A stretch of 64,000 nt of DNA from Moellerella wisconsensis ATCC 35017 (GTDB lineage: Bacteria > Pseudomonadota > Gammaproteobacteria > Enterobacterales > Enterobacteriaceae), in NCBI RefSeq assembly GCF_001294465.1, contig NZ_LGAA01000026.1, positions 124,001-188,000 on the forward strand, in the 5' to 3' direction. Under the pieces are notes generated by a model. The model was not told the DNA's origin. It saw only the letters and a list, made by a program, of their open reading frames with translations, and ran no database searches. The translations under genes were made by a program, and so were the position numbers. Positions 57,419-64,000 of the stretch are shown in pieces (position 1 is the first letter of the stretch; each line of letters opens with the position of its first letter).

Positions 57419-59083
57419 CTACGCTTTTCCTCGTGCCAACCATGCTACACGAGAAAACATATTTTTTAATACAACAGGAATTGAATCAGATCCTTTTTCA
57501 GCGGCTCGATTTACCACTGCAATCGCCAGATCAGGTTTAGACGCCCGCTGAATAGCTTTGATAATTACTCGACGAATAGATAATTTGGCATTATCCGGAA
57601 TACCAGCAACATCATGATAAACTTGGCTGAAACCTTCTCGATATAAAAAATGCTCCATATCTGGCGCTGATAATTTAGTTAGCCTGTCCCGTTCTTGATC
57701 GCCCATTTTTTCAGCAAAACTTTTCACGGTAGCCGCATATTTTTTACCCGCCTCATCACCGTCGACCAACGTATGCCATTCGATCCCCATTTTAGTCGCA
57801 AATTTCAACAATGGATTCAAACCACTTTGAGCAAATTCAATAACTTTAATGCCTTCTGTATCAAAATAATAATTACATTGTTTAGCCAATTCATTCATTA
57901 ACCAAATTTCGGTTTCACCTTCAACTAATAACCATGTCCGAGCAAACAAGGCTGAAGGGCGATTAAAGCGAATATGAAATGAAATACGCCGTAATTCAGT
58001 CGCCGTAAACTCATTGTCACGTAAACGATAGGCCGAAACTTTATTTGAATCTCTCACTAATCGACACAAGTTTTCAATGGGTACTTGCGATAATAACTCT
58101 CCAGAATTGGTTGTGGTTATCCGTTGTAATGAGAATAAATTTAGCAATCCCCAAGCTATCGACAACATAATAGGATGTAAGCGAGTTTCAGGATCTTCAA
58201 CAATAATTAGTGGCCGCGCATGTTTATCTAACGTTATATTGCCTTTAGACTGCAACATAGAAGAGAACATCCCTAAGATAATCAGCCGAATATTACGTTG
58301 ATTCGGTTTAGCAATAATCCGGTTAATATTGCTCAGTGCATTCCAACCTCGGCGCTTAGGTTCAATATGCTCAACCTGACGCAATTCCCGAGTAAAGATA
58401 TAACTTCCCTGCTCTGCAAAATAGTGCCCCAATAGCTGCTGCATGGCATCTATCCCCTCATTAAGCTCATCATCAGATAAGTTTTGGGGATTATTAACCA
58501 ACTCTTTGGTCAATTGCTGCATTTTTTCGTTATAGTTTTCGCGGCGTATTTCCGGACCTTTAGTAATGACGTCGGATTTTAAATCTGGTAAAAAACGCGC
58601 ATCTCGTAAACGCAATACCGGATAAAGTCGAATAATTTCATTTATATATTTATTAGGATTATCGAGAGATAACTTATTCCCGCCACTGTTCAAAAAATTA
58701 CGTTTAACGCTAATATTATTATCATCATCCAGCTCTGCACTGACCTGATAAAAAATACGTTTTAAATCATCACCATTATCCACCCAGACCGATGAAAGAT
58801 TATGAAAACGATATGATTGATGACGACCAGGACGAGTTTCGCAGAATTTAAGGATAATGTGTAAATTACGAAAACGAGAAGCATCATCTCCAGCAGGATG
58901 ATGAAAATCTGAGAGACTAAATTGATACGATTGTTTTTCTGGTGATAACAAAATAGTTAATGCATCCAATAAACTCGATTTACCCCACGCATTTTCACCA
59001 ATCAGCACGGTATTATTATTTAATGACAAGGAGAGCCGGTTAATTCCTCGAAAACCATAGATTTCCACTCGTTCCAGATACAT
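57419..59083 (-). CDS. ybjD: OLD-family ATP-dependent nuclease YbjD
   Basis: A 554-residue protein. The N-terminal ABC-type ATPase has Walker A GENAWGKSSLLDAL near residue 31 and the late signature-like region (PLIIVEDPETRLHP is the Walker-B-like segment). A C-terminal TOPRIM domain is seen in LLVEGETEIWLMNELA and LVDGDEAGKKY, with the conserved Glu and DxD acidic residues. OLD enzymes cut DNA and some act in phage defence; E. coli YbjD itself has no proven role. Isolated leftward gene after macA, as in E. coli. Confidence 0.92.
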   Translation of the reverse strand: MYLERVEIYGFRGINRLSLSLNNNTVLIGENAWGKSSLLDALTILLSPEKQSYQFSLSDFHHPAGDDASRFRNLHIILKFCETRPGRHQSYRFHNLSSVWVDNGDDLKRIFYQVSAELDDDNNISVKRNFLNSGGNKLSLDNPNKYINEIIRLYPVLRLRDARFLPDLKSDVITKGPEIRRENYNEKMQQLTKELVNNPQNLSDDELNEGIDAMQQLLGHYFAEQGSYIFTRELRQVEHIEPKRRGWNALSNINRIIAKPNQRNIRLIILGMFSSMLQSKGNITLDKHARPLIIVEDPETRLHPIMLSIAWGLLNLFSLQRITTTNSGELLSQVPIENLCRLVRDSNKVSAYRLRDNEFTATELRRISFHIRFNRPSALFARTWLLVEGETEIWLMNELAKQCNYYFDTEGIKVIEFAQSGLNPLLKFATKMGIEWHTLVDGDEAGKKYAATVKSFAEKMGDQERDRLTKLSAPDMEHFLYREGFSQVYHDVAGIPDNAKLSIRRVIIKAIQRASKPDLAIAVVNRAAEKGSDSIPVVLKNMFSRVAWLARGKA

Positions 59084-59536
59084 ATATTCCCTCTTCTTAT
59101 TTTTGTTTAGAATTGGCGTCTATCTGGCCTACATGATCACAATACTAAAAAGACGTCAAACCTAGACTTGGTAATTCATCGGCACTTGGCGAAGCCGGTA
59201 CTAAGTGACATTCCGTAAATTAAATCAATATATTACTCCAGTAATACCATAATATTTGTCTCTTAACCTATCCAAAATATATTAAAACGTTACTTATTGA
59301 ACAATTTACTTGTTACAGAATAAATAAACCGATTTAATCAGAAGCAGAGATAGCTAGGTTGAGCATCGTGAGAGAGTGTTATAAAATAGTTAATCTGTTT
59401 TTTTTAGTTATTTGAGCTATTTTTAATCATCAGCGCCTAATAATTAAATCAACCACCCAATAATTGAATATTATCGTTCGGCTGTCGTAAATGACGCCCA
59501 AACAACGTGAAGTATAACGGCTAATAAGGATGCACC
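59084..59536. other. ybjD-lysO intergenic region
   Basis: A 453-base AT-rich gap between divergent genes. No gene, repeat or riboswitch was recognised; promoters for both genes are expected. Confidence 0.4.
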
Positions 59537-60436
59537 ATGTACTCAGGATTACTTATCATTCTATTACCGTTGGCGGTAGGCTATTGTTTATCAATTAAAA
59601 ATCAAAAACGGCTTGAATTTATTCATCGACTTCTTAATTCGATGGTTTATGTTATTTTATTTTTAATGGGGATCACGCTTTCCCTATTAGAAAATTTAAG
59701 TGAGCATTTAGTTTCTATTTTAATTTATGCCGTTACCTTTTTTATCTGTATTTTTACTCTTAATCTCGCCGCATTATTATTGCTTGATAAAATGGATCCT
59801 TGGAAAGTACCTCGGCATAAACAGGCTAAACCACCTTCTAGAATTAAAATGATTTTTGAATCATTGCAATTATGTGGCGTATTACTGCTGGGCTTTTTAC
59901 TCGGGCTAAGTGGCTGGGAATTTTTATCTTACGCCGATAAAGGCAGCCAAGTTGCGCTGATGCTATTGTTATTTTTGGTCGGAGTTCAACTGCGTAATAG
60001 CGGCATGAGTATTCGCCAAATTTTAATTAATCGGCGCGGTACCATTATTGCTTTGATAATGGCCATAAGCGCACTCGCTGGCGGGATTATTGCCGCATGG
60101 TTACTCGATTTACCCACCAAATTGGGCTTAGCTATGGCATCAGGATTCGGTTGGTATTCATTAACCGGAATTGTGATGACTGATGCTTATGGCCCTGTCA
60201 TTGGCAGTGCTGCATTTTTCAATGACTTATTCCGTGAACTAGCGGCCATTATGTTGATCCCAATTATGGTTAATCGCTTCCGTTCAACCGCATTAGGTAT
60301 TTGTGGCTCAACATCGATGGATTTCACCTTACCCGTATTACAACGCAGTGGCGGTGTCGCTATTGTTCCAGCCGCTATTGTACACGGCTTTGTGCTCAGT
60401 TTAGTGACTCCCATTCTAATGGCATTCTTTACATAA
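59537..60436 (+). CDS. lysO: Lysine exporter LysO
   Basis: A 299-residue membrane protein with about eight hydrophobic segments in two related halves. The start (MYSGLLIILLPLAVGYCLSI) and the LGFLLGLSGWEFLSYADKGS, GFGWYSLTGIVMTDAYGPVI and ELAAIMLIPIMV segments match LysO (YbjE). In E. coli it exports lysine and thialysine. Its conserved acidic residues in membrane segments include Asp in DAYGPV and Glu in RELAAI. Followed closely by ybjT. Confidence 0.95.
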   Translation: MYSGLLIILLPLAVGYCLSIKNQKRLEFIHRLLNSMVYVILFLMGITLSLLENLSEHLVSILIYAVTFFICIFTLNLAALLLLDKMDPWKVPRHKQAKPPSRIKMIFESLQLCGVLLLGFLLGLSGWEFLSYADKGSQVALMLLLFLVGVQLRNSGMSIRQILINRRGTIIALIMAISALAGGIIAAWLLDLPTKLGLAMASGFGWYSLTGIVMTDAYGPVIGSAAFFNDLFRELAAIMLIPIMVNRFRSTALGICGSTSMDFTLPVLQRSGGVAIVPAAIVHGFVLSLVTPILMAFFT

Positions 60437-60496
60437 CCAAAATTTCGGTCACAATGCTCATCCTGCGGGTTTAGTCTTAATAAATAGTGAGGATTG

Positions 60497-61975
60497 ATGG
60501 ATAACAGACAACGTATTTTAGTCTTGGGCGCCAGTGGCTATATTGGACAAAATCTAGTCCCTGAGCTGATTAAGCAAGGCCACCAAGTAACAGCTGGTGC
60601 GCGACGAGTCGACTGGATGCTGTCTCAAGGATGGACTGACACTCGTTGCCTGTATGTCGACCTCCATGCGCCAGAGACCCTTATCGACATCATGAAAGAG
60701 ATTGATATTGTCTATTTTCTGGTGCACAGCATGGCAGATCAGGTCAATCTAATTGAGCACGAACGTGCCGCAGCATTAAATGTGCAACAGGCACTGAATA
60801 ATTCCAATGTAAAACAAGTTATCTATTTAAGTGCCTTGCAACATGGGCATGCTTATTCTCCACATTTAGTCGCTCGACGCCTGACAGGCGAAATATTGCG
60901 CGAAAGCAATGTCCCAGTAACTGAAGTTCGCGCTGCAATTATTGTCGGCTCCGGCTCTGCGGCTTTCGAAATTATGCGTGATATGGTTTATAACTTAGCC
61001 ATACTTACGCCACCACGCTGGGTTCGCTCTAAATCAGCGCCTATAGCATTGCAAAATATCCTTTACTATCTTACCGAACTGATTTCTCACCCTACAGCAG
61101 AAGACCGTATTTTTGATGCTGGTGGCCCAGAATATCTCAGTTATCAAGAATTATTTAAACGCTTTATCAAAATTAGTGGTAAGCGTCGTCTACTGATCCC
61201 AATCCCAATTCCGGTGAGTATGATTTCAACTCATTTTATAAGTCTGGTCACCTCTGTTTCTCCATCGATAGCTAAAGAGTTGATTCAAGGACTACAGCAT
61301 GATTTGCCTGCCAACGATGCTGAATTAAGAAAATTGATCCCGCAACAACTCCTCTCTTTTGATGAAGCAACGCGGATGACCTTGGCGATAGAAGCTGAAG
61401 CGATTGATACCGCAGATTGGGGATACCATCCTGAAGTTAAAAAACGCTGGCGTCCGGGTTATGGTTTTTATCCCAAGCAAGCAGGATTTACCATAGGCAC
61501 GATAGCTACAAGCCAATCCTTGTGGGAGGTTATCCAGCAAATCGGTGGAAAAGAAGGTTATTTTTACGCTAATTCATTATGGAAAATTCGTGCGGTTATG
61601 GATGATATGATGCTAAATAAAGTAAAATATGGCCGCCCTGATCGCCCAGAATTACAAGTTGGCGATATGATTGACGGCTGGCGAGTTATTAATATCGACC
61701 CAGAAAAACAGTTAACCTTACTTTTTGGTATGAAAGCACCGGGGCTTGGTAGGCTCACTTTTACTATCCATGACAGCGGTGAACGTCGCTCTCTTGATGT
61801 GCGCGCATGGTGGCATCCTGCTGGTTTTGGTGGATTACTTTATTGGTTTGCAATGATGCCTGCTCATCTATTCATATTTAAAGGCATGGCAAAGCGTATC
61901 AGTGAACTCGCTTTTACCCGTGACAAGCAGAAAAAACAGAATAGTTTATCGACTGAACATGTTGATAATGCTTAA
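60497..61975 (+). CDS. ybjT: YbjT-like SDR/NAD(P)-binding protein
   Basis: About 492 residues from the ATG at 60497. The Rossmann motif GASGYIGQNLV is near residue 10 (an atypical short-chain dehydrogenase). The catalytic part of classical enzymes is not evident. After about residue 330 a DUF2867 domain follows (RPELQVGDMIDGWRVINID, WWHPAGFGGLLYWFAMMPAH) with a membrane-associated end. Function is unproven. Similar in length to E. coli YbjT (476). Confidence 0.92.
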   Translation: MDNRQRILVLGASGYIGQNLVPELIKQGHQVTAGARRVDWMLSQGWTDTRCLYVDLHAPETLIDIMKEIDIVYFLVHSMADQVNLIEHERAAALNVQQALNNSNVKQVIYLSALQHGHAYSPHLVARRLTGEILRESNVPVTEVRAAIIVGSGSAAFEIMRDMVYNLAILTPPRWVRSKSAPIALQNILYYLTELISHPTAEDRIFDAGGPEYLSYQELFKRFIKISGKRRLLIPIPIPVSMISTHFISLVTSVSPSIAKELIQGLQHDLPANDAELRKLIPQQLLSFDEATRMTLAIEAEAIDTADWGYHPEVKKRWRPGYGFYPKQAGFTIGTIATSQSLWEVIQQIGGKEGYFYANSLWKIRAVMDDMMLNKVKYGRPDRPELQVGDMIDGWRVINIDPEKQLTLLFGMKAPGLGRLTFTIHDSGERRSLDVRAWWHPAGFGGLLYWFAMMPAHLFIFKGMAKRISELAFTRDKQKKQNSLSTEHVDNA

Positions 61976-62000
61976 TTTAAGCAGAATAATTAACTTTTTA

Positions 62001-62026
62001 TGCATGAAACATTGCATAATTATTCC
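62001..62026. promoter_or_regulatory. Possible ArgR operator upstream of artP
   Basis: TGCATAATTATTCC at 62013-62026 matches the ARG-box core TGAAT-N4-ATTCA at 8 of 10 defined positions. A poorer partner (TGCATGAAACATTG) lies directly before it. It is 48 bases upstream of artP, whose E. coli homologue is repressed by ArgR. Confidence 0.45.
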
Positions 62027-62073
62027 CATGAGATTACTATCTCTACTAGATTATAGCCATTCAGAATATTAGC

Positions 62074-62802
62074 ATGAGTATTCAATTAAAAAACATAAAC
62101 TGTTTCTATGGTGCTCATCAGGCACTGTTTGATATCAACCTAGAATGTGCCGCAGGTGAGACCATGATTTTACTCGGTCCTAGTGGCGCAGGAAAAAGTT
62201 CTTTGCTACGGGTACTCAATTTACTTGAAATGCCCCGCTCCGGTGAGCTTAATATTGCGGATCAACATTTTGATTTTACAGCTAAACCTGATGCCAAAGC
62301 TATTCGCATGTTACGTCAAAATGTCGGCATGGTTTTTCAGCAATATAATTTGTGGCCGCATTTGACGGTAATGGATAATTTAATTGAAGCACCTTGCAGA
62401 GTATTAAAAATATCTCGCCAGGAAGCCCGGGCCAAAGCAGAAAAATTGCTCAGCCGCTTACGTTTATCACCGTTTTCTGAACGTTTCCCACTGCATCTCT
62501 CCGGTGGACAACAACAACGAGTCGCGATTGCTCGAGCGTTAATGATGGAGCCTAAGGTCCTGTTATTTGATGAACCTACGGCGGCACTAGATCCAGAAAT
62601 CACAGCTCAAGTTGTTGATATAATACGAGAATTATCAGAGACAGGCATTACACAAGTGATCGTCACTCATGAAGTGGAAATTGCCCGTAAAGCCGCCAGT
62701 AAAGTGGTTTATATGGAAAATGGTCACATTATAGAGCAAGGAGATGCTAGCCACTTCACAGCACCTCATACTGAAGCGTTTGCAAACTATTTATCACATT
62801 AA
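62074..62802 (+). CDS. artP: Arginine ABC transporter ATPase ArtP
   Basis: A 242-residue ATPase with Walker [15 protein letters not shown] near residue 36, Q-loop MVFQQYNLW, signature [16 protein letters not shown], Walker [15 protein letters not shown] and switch His in IVTHEVE. It energises arginine uptake. Same length as in E. coli (242), where the operon is artPIQM. Eighteen bases before artI. Confidence 0.98.
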   Translation: MSIQLKNINCFYGAHQALFDINLECAAGETMILLGPSGAGKSSLLRVLNLLEMPRSGELNIADQHFDFTAKPDAKAIRMLRQNVGMVFQQYNLWPHLTVMDNLIEAPCRVLKISRQEARAKAEKLLSRLRLSPFSERFPLHLSGGQQQRVAIARALMMEPKVLLFDEPTAALDPEITAQVVDIIRELSETGITQVIVTHEVEIARKAASKVVYMENGHIIEQGDASHFTAPHTEAFANYLSH

Positions 62803-62820
62803 TCGATACAGGAATTAGCG

Positions 62821-63561
62821 ATGAAAAAAATATTATTAGCAGCGCTACTTGGCGCCATGACGTTATCTGCAACTGCGGCAGAAAAAGAAACAATCCGCTT
62901 TGCAACAGAGGCGACGTATGCGCCGTTTGAAATGTTTGATGCCAACAATCAAATCGTCGGCTTTGATGTTGATTTAGCGAATGCAATGTGTGACAAAATT
63001 AATGCCACTTGCACCTTTACTCATCAATCCTTTGATAGCTTAATTCCTAGCTTAAAATTCCGTCGCTTTGACGCATTAATGGCCGGTATTGATATTACGC
63101 CAGATCGTCAAAAACAAGTCGATTTTACCGACACTTATTATGCAAACTCCGCTGAGTTCATCGCGGTTAAAGATAAAATAACGTCACCGGCTCAGTTAAA
63201 AGGCAAAAAAATTGGAGTTCAAAACGGTACAACGCACCAAAAATATATCATGGAACAGCTAAAAGATATGAGTACCGTGCCTTATGATAACTATCAAGCA
63301 GCTATTTTAGATCTGCAAAGTGGACGTATTGACGCAGTTTTCGGTGATACAGCCGTGGCTGATGAATGGTTAAAAGCAAAAGGTAATGAAAATCTCGCCG
63401 TGGTGGGTGATAAAGTCACGGATCCTGAATACTTCGGTATCGGTCTCGGTATTGCGGTACGTAAAGGCAACAAAGACTTGCAAGACAAGCTGAATAAAGC
63501 AATGTCAGAAGTCAAAGCGGACGGTACCTATGACGTCATCTATAAAAAATGGTTTGAATAA
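62821..63561 (+). CDS. artI: Arginine-binding periplasmic protein ArtI
   Basis: A 246-residue periplasmic solute-binding protein. A signal peptide (MKKILLAALLGAMTLSATAA) is cleaved before EKETI. The SBP_bac_3 amino-acid motifs are clear: GFDVDLANAMCDKINATCTF, QSFDSLIPSLKFRRFDALMA and GVQNGTTHQKYI. Recognises arginine and delivers it to ArtQ/M. E. coli has two, ArtI and ArtJ; the position inside the operon favours ArtI. Confidence 0.96.
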   Translation: MKKILLAALLGAMTLSATAAEKETIRFATEATYAPFEMFDANNQIVGFDVDLANAMCDKINATCTFTHQSFDSLIPSLKFRRFDALMAGIDITPDRQKQVDFTDTYYANSAEFIAVKDKITSPAQLKGKKIGVQNGTTHQKYIMEQLKDMSTVPYDNYQAAILDLQSGRIDAVFGDTAVADEWLKAKGNENLAVVGDKVTDPEYFGIGLGIAVRKGNKDLQDKLNKAMSEVKADGTYDVIYKKWFE

Positions 63562-63576
63562 TAGTCGACGAGTTTA

Positions 63577-64000
63577 ATGAGTAATTTTCTATTTTTAATC
63601 AGCGCCGCCGGTTTAACCGTCGGCCTTGCTATTTCTGCACTGATACTTGGTCTGATCCTTGCCATGCTCTTTATGGCATGGGAATCGGTTAGATTCAAAT
63701 CAATTGCATTTTTAGGCACTTGCTGGGTCACCCTGATCCGTGGTTTGCCGGAGCTATTGGTAGTGCTGTTCGTTTACTACGGCACATTACAAATGGTAAT
63801 GCTGTTGGGTGACGGAATTGAGTTAAATCTCGGCTTCTGGCAGACAACGCTGCAAATCGACCCTAGCCTATTTTTCGCAGAAAGTGGCGAGTTTGATGTT
63901 ACTCCATTTGTATGCGGGGTGATTGCCTTATCTTTATTATATGCAGCTTACGCCTCTCAAACCTTACGCGGTGCTTTAAAATCAGTTCCTTATGGTCAAT
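63577..64000 (+). CDS. artQ: Arginine ABC transporter permease ArtQ (partial, cut by window edge)
   Basis: ATG at 63577, 15 bases after artI. About 141 codons are visible, beginning [20 protein letters not shown]; the frame is open to base 64,000. The typical His/Glu/Gln/Arg permease motifs are present: [36 protein letters not shown] and [20 protein letters not shown], the last being the start of the EAA loop that contacts ArtP. E. coli ArtQ is 238 residues, so about 100 residues are missing. Confidence 0.96.
   Translation, partial: MSNFLFLISAAGLTVGLAISALILGLILAMLFMAWESVRFKSIAFLGTCWVTLIRGLPELLVVLFVYYGTLQMVMLLGDGIELNLGFWQTTLQIDPSLFFAESGEFDVTPFVCGVIALSLLYAAYASQTLRGALKSVPYGQ

Overview
The window comes from an AT-rich gammaproteobacterium of the order Enterobacterales. 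The chromosomal genes (ycaO, focA-pflB-pflA, serS, rarA, lolA, ftsK, lrp, trxB, cydDC, aat, infA, clpA-clpS, cspD, macAB, ybjD, lysO, ybjT, artPIQ) follow nearly the order of the E. coli 19-20 min region, and fldA-fur is joined to them on the left. Base composition and gene arrangement fit the Morganellaceae (Proteus/Providencia/Moellerella-like), but the species cannot be settled from sequence alone.

Bases 1 to about 23,545 are the early, regulatory, lysis and integration half of a lambdoid prophage. Its packaging and structural genes lie off the left edge; the terminase small subunit is cut at base 1. Reading in from the left there are: terminase small subunit, a KTSC-domain moron, a lysis cassette (nested Rz/Rz1, SAR-type endolysin, phage-21-like holin), antiterminator Q with its late promoter and terminator, a nin-type region (ninG, ninB and a chain of very small overlapping genes), a DnaB-type helicase, a replication protein O gene that contains a lambda-style origin, cII, nutR, cro, the oR operators and the CI repressor. 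To the right of cI, in the place of lambda rexAB, is a two-gene ImmA/IrrE-peptidase plus PIN-like (DUF4411) cassette with its own promoter and terminator. Then come pL/oL, nutL, an N antiterminator, sieB on the opposite strand, a recombination module (recT, YqaJ exonuclease, ssb), many small accessory genes, xis and int. The prophage ends inside a gene for a type-I-secretion (HlyB-like) ABC transporter, of which only the 3' part is left in the window.

An almost complete lambda-type control circuit can be read directly from the DNA: pR and pL with shared TACAT/ATGTA operators, boxA plus boxB at both nut sites, an N protein matching the lambda arginine-rich and RPxLSLxRKPxSRVE motifs, two CII promoters (a pRE-like one over the cII start and a paQ-like antisense one inside Q) with identical 27-base spacing from the CII repeat to the -10, pR' overlapping the Q stop codon, and four 17-bp iterons beside AT-rich repeats inside gene O.

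Bases 23,940 to 64,000 are core chromosome: LexA-type regulon protein YbfE, flavodoxin, Fur, an MFS exporter, the anaerobic formate/pyruvate module (ycaO, focA, pflB, pflA), seryl-tRNA synthetase, the rarA-lolA-ftsK cluster with a 17-unit PQQ repeat in the FtsK linker, Lrp, thioredoxin reductase, the cytochrome bd assembly exporter CydDC, N-end-rule and proteolysis factors (Aat, ClpA, ClpS) around IF-1, CspD, the MacAB exporter, an OLD-family nuclease, the lysine exporter LysO, the SDR protein YbjT and the start of the arginine ABC transporter operon, cut by the right edge inside artQ.
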